64,000 bases of DNA from DYCT01 sp051875715 (lineage in GTDB: Bacteria > Bacteroidota > Bacteroidia > Bacteroidales > Bacteroidaceae), in contig JBJEHD010000024.1 of assembly GCA_051875715.1 (NCBI GenBank), positions 62,001-126,000 of the forward strand, given 5' to 3'. The translations under genes and the position numbers were made by a program. Below, in pieces: positions 26,680-34,621 of the stretch. Each line of letters begins with the position of its first letter. The stretch's first letter is position 1. The notes below the pieces were generated by a model that was given only the letters and a program-made list of their open reading frames with translations, was not told the origin of the DNA and searched no databases.

Positions 26680-28455
26680 TTACTTTACGATGGCCTTGTA
26701 GGTCTGTCCGCCTACCTTCACCAGATACATGCCTTCAGCCACGGAGATGGTGCGGATACCACCCTTCACCGTAGCGGCTGCTACTTGCTGACCATTCAGG
26801 CTGTACACGCTTACTTCCTGTGCATCCGCAGCGCAGATAACCAAAGCACCTTCGGCAGCGTAAACGCGTGCGTTGTTCTCAGCAACTACGCTGGAGATGG
26901 CGTCGCCCTCCATGCCGCCTTCGAAGCAGCCGAGGTTGATCTTGCCGTTCGTGTAGCGGGCGTTGCCCATGATATCCAACTTGAAGGCATCCACACCAGC
27001 CTGGAAGATTTCAGTTTCATCGATATAACCCATATAAGTTTCCGGGAGTTCAGCATCACCGGCACCGACAGCGGGCGAACCGGCCTTCAGCGAATAATCA
27101 TACGGCTCCGTCATGTTGTACTGCGTATCGTCCACACCGGCGATGAAATCGCCCACATAAGCCATTTCACCCGTAGCAACTACGTCGGCCTCGGTCAGGT
27201 TGTTGAAGCGAACCTCCGGACCTTGTTCTGCGTCGGCAAAGATCAAAGTCTTTTCAGCCGTTGCAGTGAAACCCGTGAAGATGTTGTTGATGATAGAAGG
27301 CATACCTACAGCGCAGATAGAACCCTTATTGCCATCGAACGTACAGTTGATGACGTGGCCTTGCGTCCACATCAACAGGTGATTCTCGCAGGTATTGTCT
27401 GCGAACAAGCTGTTGGCCATACGCATGTTCGGGCCCAGTTTTACCACAGCGTTCTTGTAGTCCAACTCAGCAGCAGCTGTATTCGTATTTTCCAGGAATA
27501 CGCAACGAGTGATGGCAACCGGAGACTCGGTCTGACCCGTGAAAGTCATACCATCGCCTACTGTAGAAGCATTCGATGCGAACGAATTTTCAATGAAAGC
27601 GCAACGGTCAATCACCATCGGAGCGGACGGAGACTGGTTCAACAGCGTCAGGTTGTAGTCCTTGTTTTGGGTGAACGTACAGCCCTCGATGCGGCTTGCA
27701 CCTACCACTTCCGGATAGTTGTAAACGTGCAGTGCACCGATTTCGTTTTCCACGAATTCTACGTTCTTCACGTCGTTCGGCACGTTGTGAATCGTCGAAC
27801 CGCAGATACGTACGGCATAGTTCTGCTTTGCATCGGCAGCACGGTAGTTCCGTTCTACCAAGCAGTTCTCCATCAAGCTGGCGCCTTCGAAGTAAACCAC
27901 GAACTCAGCCGAACCACAATGGCGAACGATGCAGTTACGCATCGTGAGGTGGTCGTTCAGGTGCATCAACTTACCATTGGCAGAAGCCAGGTTCTCGAAC
28001 TGGAGGCCATCGATTGTAGCACCCTTCCACCACATGGCATCGTCTTTATTACCATAAGCACCACCACGGCCAAGAACACGATACGGCAGCACTTCGTCGT
28101 TCGACGTAATGATGGTAGCGTTCGTAAATTCATAGGGGAGGTCTTCTACATCATGACGTTCGCGGGCATCGATGCTCGTATCGCCAACCTTGAAACCACC
28201 ATAGATGTCTACTTGATCTTTCATGACGGTTTCCTTAGCCAAATCGCCATCCATAGGCAATACGTACGTACCGCCGGCCATCCAGATTTGGTCGCCGGCC
28301 TCAGCCTTGGCATAAGCGCCGGCCAACGTAGCGACCGGCTTTTCCCACGACGAACCATCGTTACCGTCGTTACCATTGGCAGTCACATAGACCACCTTTG
28401 CAGACATACTGGAGACCAGTGCGAGTCCGCAGCAAAGAGTCAAAATCTTTTTCAT
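26680..28455 (-). CDS. Secreted right-handed beta-helix protein with sorting domain
   Basis: A 591-residue protein with signal peptide MKKILTLCCGLALVSSMSA. Residues ~20-440 show the pectate-lyase-like repeat pattern (VYVTANGNDGNDGSSWEKPVATLAGAYAKA, then repeated N-C/I-x-F short strands such as MRNCIVRHCG and IEGCTFTQN). This is the DUF1565/chondroitinase-B-like parallel beta-helix type seen in many Bacteroidales PULs. The C-terminal ~75 residues (VSVYSLNGQQVAAATVKGG...) form a type IX-like sorting domain. Whether it is a lyase, esterase or binding protein cannot be decided; no obvious Lys/Arg catalytic block is recognised. It is transcribed after the binding-protein gene (116-bp gap). Confidence 0.78.
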   Translation of the reverse strand: MKKILTLCCGLALVSSMSAKVVYVTANGNDGNDGSSWEKPVATLAGAYAKAEAGDQIWMAGGTYVLPMDGDLAKETVMKDQVDIYGGFKVGDTSIDARERHDVEDLPYEFTNATIITSNDEVLPYRVLGRGGAYGNKDDAMWWKGATIDGLQFENLASANGKLMHLNDHLTMRNCIVRHCGSAEFVVYFEGASLMENCLVERNYRAADAKQNYAVRICGSTIHNVPNDVKNVEFVENEIGALHVYNYPEVVGASRIEGCTFTQNKDYNLTLLNQSPSAPMVIDRCAFIENSFASNASTVGDGMTFTGQTESPVAITRCVFLENTNTAAAELDYKNAVVKLGPNMRMANSLFADNTCENHLLMWTQGHVINCTFDGNKGSICAVGMPSIINNIFTGFTATAEKTLIFADAEQGPEVRFNNLTEADVVATGEMAYVGDFIAGVDDTQYNMTEPYDYSLKAGSPAVGAGDAELPETYMGYIDETEIFQAGVDAFKLDIMGNARYTNGKINLGCFEGGMEGDAISSVVAENNARVYAAEGALVICAADAQEVSVYSLNGQQVAAATVKGGIRTISVAEGMYLVKVGGQTYKAIVK

Positions 28456-28510
28456 ACTGAATCAACTGTTTTTAGTTAATAAATAATAGGTATTTTCTAC
28501 ATTTTCAATG

Positions 28511-28550
28511 CAAGTCAGGTCGAAGCCGTTCCAAACGGCTCCAACCTGCC
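28511..28550 (-). terminator. Hairpin downstream of the three-module binding-protein gene
   Basis: CAGGT..AAGCCG (28516-28528) pairs with CGGCT..ACCTG (28536-28548) with small mismatches, about 20 nt beyond the stop. No strong T-run follows on the minus strand, so read-through into the beta-helix gene is possible. Confidence 0.45.
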
Positions 28551-28571
28551 TGCTTTCGTTTGATTAACTGA

Positions 28572-30890
28572 TTATTTCACGATGACCTTCATTGCCTTCG
28601 TAGCCCCTTCGGCCACTACCTTCACAATGTATGCACCCTGCGGCAGAGCCTGTGCCCACGTGCCGTTGGCGGCAGCCGTCTGAGCCACCGTGGCACCGTT
28701 GAGGTCGTACACGGCCACCTGGGCGTTCGTCAAACCGGCCACCTCGATGCCACCGTCCACTACGAACGAGCGTACCTTGTCGGTCGTAGCCACGTCGCTG
28801 ATGTGGCTGGGATCGTTCGGATCCGTCATCTCGAAGCCGTCAACCAGCAACGTCTGGCTGGCCGAGTTGTTCCACATGCTGAGGTAAACGTTCGACAAGA
28901 CTTCTTCGTTATCAATGTCCAAGATGGCATCTGCGCTCGAGACGCTCCAGATGGTGTTGATCATGCGGGAGAAGTCGAAGTTCTGTTCGTAGTACGTCCA
29001 CTGGTAGGCCGGCGATACATCGTACAACGTGCCTGAAGCCTTAGAGCCATCCTTGTATTCGAACTCTTCCTTCACGGCATAGCCGACAACCTTCACGCCT
29101 TCTTTCAGTTTCATCGGGAAGCAGATACGCAACTGGGCGTTGCCATCGGCACGGGCATAGAAACCAAGCGTGTACACACCCTGTTCCAGCTTGCGGCCGA
29201 CGCGCTGCATGAGGCAATGACCCCACCAGTCGCCAATCTTGGCGGCGTTCGTCAAGGCAGCCACCTTGCCACGCTCAGCATCGTCTTCAAGCGTTACCAC
29301 CGATGCATCCAGTTCAACGCCGTCCTTCTGCTCTTGATAGAAATACCACGTACCCGTGTAACCCAAGAACTTGCTTTCGTCCTTCGTGCGCCAAATTTGG
29401 ATGGACTCGGCATCTTCGAAATCGCCGTTCATCAAGAGGGCACCGTTCTCGTCCACTTCCACATAAGCCGGGAGTTCGGGATCGGCAGGAACTACGGGGT
29501 CGGGTTCCGGTTCGGGAGTCGGATCAGGATCAACCGTACCACCGTTCACCGGTTCCAGTTTGATGTTGTCGAGGATAATGGTCGCATTCTTCACATTGGT
29601 ATTGAAACATACACGCACTTTTTCCAGCATGGCTTCCGTGGTATTCTCTGTAATCCATCCGTTGCTACCTGCGGAATTGTAACTGTTGCAATACTTCGAC
29701 ATATCGTAGTTGAGGGTGAAGTGCTGCCATTCCGATGTCAGCGAGAAATCGGCCGCCGTACCCGACAACGTCGGAGTGGTAGCGCCATCGAAGCCTTCTT
29801 TCAACGCAAATATATTACCCGTTGCATTGTTGAGGTAAATCCACGTACGCACCAACGCATTGCCATCGACCAACTTGGCATCGAACGACAAGGTGTAAAC
29901 TTCCGCTTTCACCGTATTATCCTTGACGTTTTGGCACAGATATGCTTCATACCACCCCGGTCCGGATGCATAGGACATCTTCACGGCATTGCCGTGTTCA
30001 CCATTTTCCGTCACGATTTCACCGGAGAAGCCTGTTTTCCCGTTTTTCAGGTAGACGGACCAATCGCCCACTACCGTTCCGGCCCCCGTCACCGGTTCAA
30101 TCGCACCGGCCGTAGAACCTTCGAAATCGGAATTTGCCAACACATTGGTTGTCGGGGTCGGTTCCGGTTCGGGTTCGGGGTCAGGATCAACCCCGTCCGG
30201 TCTCACGGACGGATCTACCGGCACCAACTCGATGTTGTCAATCTGGAACACCAACGCCTTGGCATTTGTGTTGAAGATGACACGCGCACCGGCCAAATCC
30301 GCTTCGGTCGTTTCAGCGACCACGTAACCATCCACCTTTGAGGGAGAGTTCACGTTGTTGCAATACTGGCTCATATCGAATTTCACTTCATACGTAGCCC
30401 AGTCGTTGGTCAAGGCCACATCGTGGCGTGCGCTCGAAGCAGTCGTATTGACATCTTTATCAAAGCCATCTTTCAAGAAGAAATTTTCAGAACCCGTGTA
30501 GATGATTGTGCTCAACTTCTGCGCAGTAGCACCGATAGCGCGGGCATCGAAACGGAGAATATACATGGCAGGCTGCAAATCGTAGTTCAGCACCTGACTC
30601 AAATTGGATTTATACCAACTCAATTTGGTAGTCGTTGAGCAGTCCACTTCGACCACTTTGCCCGAGTTGTGCGTGGCATCGTTGTCGTCTTTCAATTCCG
30701 CCTTAAAATTGTCTTGGTCACTTTGTGCATAGGCAATCCAGTTTCCATTGTCGAATTTTTTGTCAGTGGAGCGTTGCAACGTAAAGCCGTCCGCCTCGAA
30801 ACCGCCATTCTGTATCCAGTTGAAAGGAGTCTGGGCGAAGGCCACTCCCGTCAGCGTCAGAAAAGACACAAGAAGTAGATTCTTTTTCAT
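28572..30890 (-). CDS. Secreted protein with three CBM4/9-like modules and sorting domain
   Basis: A 772-residue protein with signal peptide MKKNLLLVSFLTLTGVAFAQ. Modules 1 (~22-225) and 2 (~250-447) are homologous jelly rolls sharing NSDFEG/NGGFEADG openings, FALKEGFD/FFLKDGFD, YDMSKYCN/FDMSQYCN, VRVCFNTN/ARVIFNTN and DNI endings. Module 3 (~485-690) is related but more diverged. They are joined by acidic Pro-rich linkers (DPDPEPEPEPTP at 235-246; DPDPTPEPEPDP at 454-465). The last ~76 residues are a type IX-like sorting domain. No catalytic motif: likely a surface glycan-binding protein, the SusE/SGBP-like role. I reject an upstream in-frame Met at 31058. Confidence 0.8.
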   Translation of the reverse strand: MKKNLLLVSFLTLTGVAFAQTPFNWIQNGGFEADGFTLQRSTDKKFDNGNWIAYAQSDQDNFKAELKDDNDATHNSGKVVEVDCSTTTKLSWYKSNLSQVLNYDLQPAMYILRFDARAIGATAQKLSTIIYTGSENFFLKDGFDKDVNTTASSARHDVALTNDWATYEVKFDMSQYCNNVNSPSKVDGYVVAETTEADLAGARVIFNTNAKALVFQIDNIELVPVDPSVRPDGVDPDPEPEPEPTPTTNVLANSDFEGSTAGAIEPVTGAGTVVGDWSVYLKNGKTGFSGEIVTENGEHGNAVKMSYASGPGWYEAYLCQNVKDNTVKAEVYTLSFDAKLVDGNALVRTWIYLNNATGNIFALKEGFDGATTPTLSGTAADFSLTSEWQHFTLNYDMSKYCNSYNSAGSNGWITENTTEAMLEKVRVCFNTNVKNATIILDNIKLEPVNGGTVDPDPTPEPEPDPVVPADPELPAYVEVDENGALLMNGDFEDAESIQIWRTKDESKFLGYTGTWYFYQEQKDGVELDASVVTLEDDAERGKVAALTNAAKIGDWWGHCLMQRVGRKLEQGVYTLGFYARADGNAQLRICFPMKLKEGVKVVGYAVKEEFEYKDGSKASGTLYDVSPAYQWTYYEQNFDFSRMINTIWSVSSADAILDIDNEEVLSNVYLSMWNNSASQTLLVDGFEMTDPNDPSHISDVATTDKVRSFVVDGGIEVAGLTNAQVAVYDLNGATVAQTAAANGTWAQALPQGAYIVKVVAEGATKAMKVIVK

Positions 30891-31021
30891 AATAAGTACG
30901 ATATTAAAGTTAAAATATATGCTTCGTATTTCGATTCTCGAAAACATTAAGGTGCACAAATATCCTGTTTCCTGCTTACAGCGAGGTGCAATATTGTACG
31001 CAATTTGACTAAAAACGTCCA

Positions 31022-31031
31022 TTTGCATCCA
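31022..31031 (-). promoter_or_regulatory. Candidate operator TGGATGCAAA
   Basis: On the minus strand this reads TGGATGCAAA and is followed by CGTTT- and ACAATAT-like words. The same ten bases, also followed by CGTTT and ACAATAT, occur at 21525-21534. It lies about 130 nt upstream of the binding-protein start, and on the other side of the GH88 gene. Shared regulation is inferred from the match alone. Confidence 0.3.
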
Positions 31032-31109
31032 TTCTGGAGTTATCTGTTCCACAGACACTATTTTGGATTTTTCATGTATTATTTTACCTTTTATATATAA
31101 ATAAGCCCG

Positions 31110-31117
31110 TAATTTTG
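31110..31117 (+). promoter_or_regulatory. TAnnTTTG promoter element of the GH88 gene
   Basis: TAATTTTG matches the Bacteroidota -7 consensus and lies 36 nt upstream of the ATG at 31153. The upstream TTTG element is not clear, so activation may be needed. Confidence 0.5.
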
Positions 31118-31152
31118 CACTATCATTATTTACACTCTAAGAACTATTATTT

Positions 31153-32361
31153 ATGAAAAACACCTTTCAACTGATTGGCCTGTCGCTTGTCTTGGCTGCG
31201 ACGGGATGCTCTTCGCCGAAGAATGAAAAAGTGGATTTCATCGCAGACAACATCGACAACGCCGTCAAGCAAGAGACGTTGCAGGTGGAACTGATTGAGA
31301 AATCCGGCAAGATTCTTAACCCCCGTACCATCGACGACAATACCCGCGAGATTGTCTACGTACCCATCGACGACTGGTGCAGCGGTTTCTTCCCCGGCTG
31401 TATGTGGTACACCTACGAACTGACTGGCGACAAGAAATGGGAAGGCTATGCCCGCAAGTACACCGAAGACCTCGACTCCGTGAAATGGCTGAAATGGCAC
31501 CACGACGTGGGCTTCATGATCGGCAGCAGCTACCTCAACGGCTACCGTATCGCACAAATCCCGGAATATAAGGACGTCATCGTCGAAGCCGCCCGCTCGC
31601 TCAGCACACGCTTCCGTCCCACCGCCGGTGTCATCCAATCGTGGAACGTCGACAAAGGCTGGCAAAGCGAACGCGGATGGGAATGCCCCGTCATCATCGA
31701 CAACATGATGAATCTGGAACTTTTGTTCGAAGCCACCATCCTGTCTGGCGACTCGACCTTCTGGAACATCGCCGTCAGCCATGCCAACACCACGCTGGCC
31801 AACCACTTCCGCGACGACAACAGCTGCTACCACGTAATCGACTACAGCCTGAAAGACGGCTCCGTACGCAACAAGCACACGGCACAAGGCTACGCACACG
31901 AGACTTCGTGGGCCAGAGGCCAGGCTTGGGCCATCTACGGCTACACGATGTGCTACCGCTACACGAAGGATGCCCGCTACTTGGAACACGCCCAGAAGGT
32001 GTACGACTTCATCTTCAACAACCCCAACCTGCCGGAAGACCTCGTTCCGTATTGGGACTACAACGCCCCGAACATCCCGAACGAACCGCGCGATGCATCG
32101 AGCGCCGCCTGCACGGCCTCGGCTCTGTATGAACTCAGCACCTACCTGCCCGAAAAAGGCTACAAGGAAACGGCCGACAAAATCATGGAAAGCCTCGGCT
32201 CGCCGGCCTATCGCGCCGAAGTGGGCACCAACGGAAACTTCATCCTGATGCACTCGGTGGGCAGCATCCCGCACGGCCACGAAATCGACGTGCCCATCAA
32301 CTATGCTGACTACTATTTCTTGGAAGCCCTCATCCGCAAACGCGACCTGGAGAAGAAGTAA
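31153..32361 (+). CDS. Unsaturated glucuronyl hydrolase, GH88
   Basis: Hydrolyses the unsaturated uronic acid from the non-reducing end of disaccharides produced by polysaccharide lyases. It is a 402-residue predicted lipoprotein (lipobox AATGC, Cys19), unlike cytoplasmic family members. Candidate catalytic aspartates are Asp118 in WHHDVGFM and Asp183 in VIIDNMMNLELL, corresponding to the two Asp residues of Bacillus UGL. GSIPHGHEIDVPINYADYY near the end is a family signature. Divergent from the binding-protein operon with a shared regulatory spacer; followed by a terminator and then the sulfatase. Together with the PL8 enzymes it argues for glycosaminoglycan use. Confidence 0.93.
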   Translation: MKNTFQLIGLSLVLAATGCSSPKNEKVDFIADNIDNAVKQETLQVELIEKSGKILNPRTIDDNTREIVYVPIDDWCSGFFPGCMWYTYELTGDKKWEGYARKYTEDLDSVKWLKWHHDVGFMIGSSYLNGYRIAQIPEYKDVIVEAARSLSTRFRPTAGVIQSWNVDKGWQSERGWECPVIIDNMMNLELLFEATILSGDSTFWNIAVSHANTTLANHFRDDNSCYHVIDYSLKDGSVRNKHTAQGYAHETSWARGQAWAIYGYTMCYRYTKDARYLEHAQKVYDFIFNNPNLPEDLVPYWDYNAPNIPNEPRDASSAACTASALYELSTYLPEKGYKETADKIMESLGSPAYRAEVGTNGNFILMHSVGSIPHGHEIDVPINYADYYFLEALIRKRDLEKK

Positions 32362-32376
32362 GCCCCGCTTACCTAT

Positions 32377-32393
32377 TTAACCCAAAACGGTCA
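32377..32393. repeat. Exact 17-nt copy of the left end of the MITE-like element
   Basis: Identical to 1677-1693 (TTAACCCAAAACGGTCA), again shortly after a stop codon. The remainder of the element is not present here, so this is a solo end or a conserved 3' motif. Confidence 0.6.
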
Positions 32394-32396
32394 AGT

Positions 32397-32448
32397 CATG
32401 CACGGCAAGGCGGCATTCCCCTGCTCTCCTGCCCTGCATGGCTTTTTT
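32397..32448 (+). terminator. Terminator between GH88 and sulfatase genes
   Basis: CATGCACGGCAAGG (32397-32410) pairs imperfectly with CCTGCCCTGCATG (32428-32440) and is followed by GCTTTTTTCT. It is 26 nt before the sulfatase start, so the sulfatase either relies on read-through or has its own promoter. Confidence 0.65.
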
Positions 32449-32474
32449 CTTCCACCCCACCAAATTCTCCCTTT

Positions 32475-34016
32475 ATGAACGCAAAACCCTTATTCCTCGG
32501 CAGCCTGGGGCTGCTCAGCCTTGGCGGCTGCGCCAACCGCCCCTCGGCCAACGCCGATCATCCGAACATCATCTATGTATTCCCCGACCAGTTTCGCAAC
32601 CAGGCTCTCGGCTTTTGGCGCCAGGAAGGCTTCCGCGAGCACGTCAACTTCCTGGGCGACCCCGTCCACACGCCCGTGCTCGATGCTTTCGCCCGCGAAG
32701 CCGTGGTGCTGAGCTCAGCCCAAAGCAACTGTCCGCTCAGCAGTCCGCACCGGGGCATGCTGCTGACCGGCATGTATGCCAACAAGAGCGGTGTACCCTT
32801 GAACTGCAACTCCAACCGACCCATCAGCTCCCTGCGTGAAGATGCCACCTGCATCGGCGACGTGTACAGCCAGGCCGGATACGATTGCGCCTACTTCGGC
32901 AAACTACACGTGGACTTCCCCACCCCCAACGACCCCCAACGGCCGGGCCATTACGTGGAAGACCGCATACCGGCCTGGGATGCCTATACCGCCCCGAACC
33001 GACGACACGGATTCAACTACTGGTACAGCTACGGCACATTCGACGAACACAAGAACCCGCACTATTGGGACAACGAAGGACAGCGCCACGACCCACGAGA
33101 ATGGTCGCCCCTGCATGAAGCCAAACAAGTGGTGTCGTACCTGCGCAACGAAGGAAACGTACGCGACCCGAAGAAACCGTTCTTCATCATGGTGGGCATG
33201 AACCCACCCCACAGCCCCTACCGCACACTGGACGACTGCATGGAGGAGGACTTCAACCTCTATAAAGACCAGCCCATCGACAGCCTGCTCATCCGCCCGA
33301 ATGCCGACACGAAGCGTGAAAAGGCCGAATGCGCGCGCTACTACTTCGCTTCGGTCAGCGGCGTGGACCGCGCTTTCGGACAGATTCTCGATGCACTGCA
33401 GGAATTGGGTCTGGACAAGAACACCGTCGTGGTGTTCGCCTCCGACCACGGTGAAACCATGTGCAGCCAAGGCACCGACGACCCGAAGAACACGCCCTAC
33501 TCGGAATCGATGAACATCCCCTTCCTGGTGCGCTACCCGGGCCGGCTGACACCACACGTGGACGATTTGCTGCTCTCCACCCCCGACATCATGCCGACGC
33601 TGCTGGGCCTCTGCGGACTGGGCGACAACATTCCTGCCGAGGTGCAAGGACGCGACTACTCCGCCCTGCTTTTCGATCCCTCCGCCGCCATCGAACGGCC
33701 GACCGCAGCCCTCTACCTGCAAAACATGGATGGCGAGAAGAATGCCGACGGCATGGTGGTAGGTTATTTCCCCGCTTCGCGCGGCATCAAGACGGCACGC
33801 TACACCCTGGCGCTCTACATCGACCGCAAGACGCATTCGCTGAAACGCAGCCTCCTCTACGACGACGAGAAAGACCCCTACCAGCTCCACAACCTCCCGT
33901 TGGAGGAGAACGCCGAAACGGTGGCTGTACTTTGTCGCGAAATGGGCGAACAACTGAAGGCCATCGACGACCCCTGGTATAAAGAGGGCATCCTCAGCGA
34001 AATGATTCCCTACTAA
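32475..34016 (+). CDS. Serine-type (formylglycine) sulfatase, S1 family
   Basis: A 513-residue predicted lipoprotein (Cys19 in LGGC) of the alkaline phosphatase superfamily. It removes sulfate esters from glycans. The nucleophile motif is SSPHRGMLLTG with Ser89 (S-x-P-x-R), so it needs the radical-SAM maturase anSME; that gene is not in the window. Other metal/sulfate blocks are IIYVFPDQ (~32-39), YFGKLH (~125) and VFASDHGETM (~316). Context suggests GalNAc or uronate sulfate in chondroitin-type disaccharides, perhaps 6-O-sulfated GalNAc, but the position of sulfate cannot be told. C-terminal ~80 residues contain the usual LYDDEKDPYQLHNL block. Confidence 0.92.
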   Translation: MNAKPLFLGSLGLLSLGGCANRPSANADHPNIIYVFPDQFRNQALGFWRQEGFREHVNFLGDPVHTPVLDAFAREAVVLSSAQSNCPLSSPHRGMLLTGMYANKSGVPLNCNSNRPISSLREDATCIGDVYSQAGYDCAYFGKLHVDFPTPNDPQRPGHYVEDRIPAWDAYTAPNRRHGFNYWYSYGTFDEHKNPHYWDNEGQRHDPREWSPLHEAKQVVSYLRNEGNVRDPKKPFFIMVGMNPPHSPYRTLDDCMEEDFNLYKDQPIDSLLIRPNADTKREKAECARYYFASVSGVDRAFGQILDALQELGLDKNTVVVFASDHGETMCSQGTDDPKNTPYSESMNIPFLVRYPGRLTPHVDDLLLSTPDIMPTLLGLCGLGDNIPAEVQGRDYSALLFDPSAAIERPTAALYLQNMDGEKNADGMVVGYFPASRGIKTARYTLALYIDRKTHSLKRSLLYDDEKDPYQLHNLPLEENAETVAVLCREMGEQLKAIDDPWYKEGILSEMIPY

Positions 34017-34060
34017 GGTTCCTGCGCGGCTTACCCTCCGCGCCAACCATCCCACAAGAC

Positions 34061-34110
34061 GGTGTGTCATAATGCCTCAGCGCCTTGCATCCCGACCATT
34101 CTGACACACC
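34061..34110. repeat. GGTGTGTCA inverted-repeat hairpin
   Basis: Positions 34061-34074 and 34097-34110 form a 14-bp stem with one mismatch (GGTGTGTCATAATG with CATTCTGACACACC). It is 44 nt past the sulfatase stop and is immediately followed by a second hairpin. Confidence 0.7.
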
Positions 34111-34113
34111 TTT

Positions 34114-34150
34114 GGGGCTGTGCCAAAACGCGGCGTTTTGACACAGCCCC
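34114..34150. terminator. 18-bp hairpin downstream of the sulfatase
   Basis: Positions 34114-34131 pair with 34133-34150 (one mismatch) with almost no loop; the arms read GGGGCTGTGCCAAAACGC and its complement. It probably ends sulfatase transcription and may also serve the convergent PAS gene. The remaining 34151-34271 shows nothing recognisable. Confidence 0.65.
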
Positions 34151-34271
34151 TTGCAATGTATTCGTACAGTCAGAAGAGCGGGAGAACGACATCAAGCAAG
34201 ACAGGCGTCCTACCCCTGTGCCCCGTATCGGACTGGCTGACCCCAATCCGACCGCCAGCGCCCACAGCCCC

Positions 34272-34613
34272 TCACTCGCGCACGTAGTGAGGCAGTTCGG
34301 CCGGAATCTCCATGGAGATTTCCACCAGGCCGGCCACGACACCGTCCTTGCGCCAGGCCGTCTGGTAAATCATCTTGTGCACCCCTTTCTTCTCGATGGT
34401 GTAGGCATTGCTTCCACCCGTCTCCATCAGTTGGCGGATGATGGCCCGCGACCGCTCGGTGGGATGGCAGTCAAGCAGCCGTTTGCCGATGAGGTCGCCA
34501 TGCTTGGCAAAGGTGGCCCGCGCCTTCTCGTTCATGTAGATGATGACGCCCTCGGCATCGCTCACCGTCACCGCGCAGTTCATCTGCTCGGCCCATGCGA
34601 TTGTTTTTTCCAT
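34272..34613 (-). CDS. Small PAS-domain protein
   Basis: A 113-residue protein that is almost entirely one PAS fold: VTVSDAEGVIIYMNEKARATFAKHGDLIGKRLLDCHPTE is the classic PAS start with the DCHP turn, and IYQTAWRKDGVVAGLVEISMEI the terminal sheet. No output domain (kinase, HTH, GGDEF) is attached, so it must act by binding a ligand or partner. It begins 8 bp after the ispG stop and is the last gene of the rpoN-to-ispG run. Signal and ligand are unknown; the Cys-His-Pro could be coincidental. Confidence 0.8.
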   Translation of the reverse strand: MEKTIAWAEQMNCAVTVSDAEGVIIYMNEKARATFAKHGDLIGKRLLDCHPTERSRAIIRQLMETGGSNAYTIEKKGVHKMIYQTAWRKDGVVAGLVEISMEIPAELPHYVRE

Positions 34614-34621
34614 ACGTTTCT

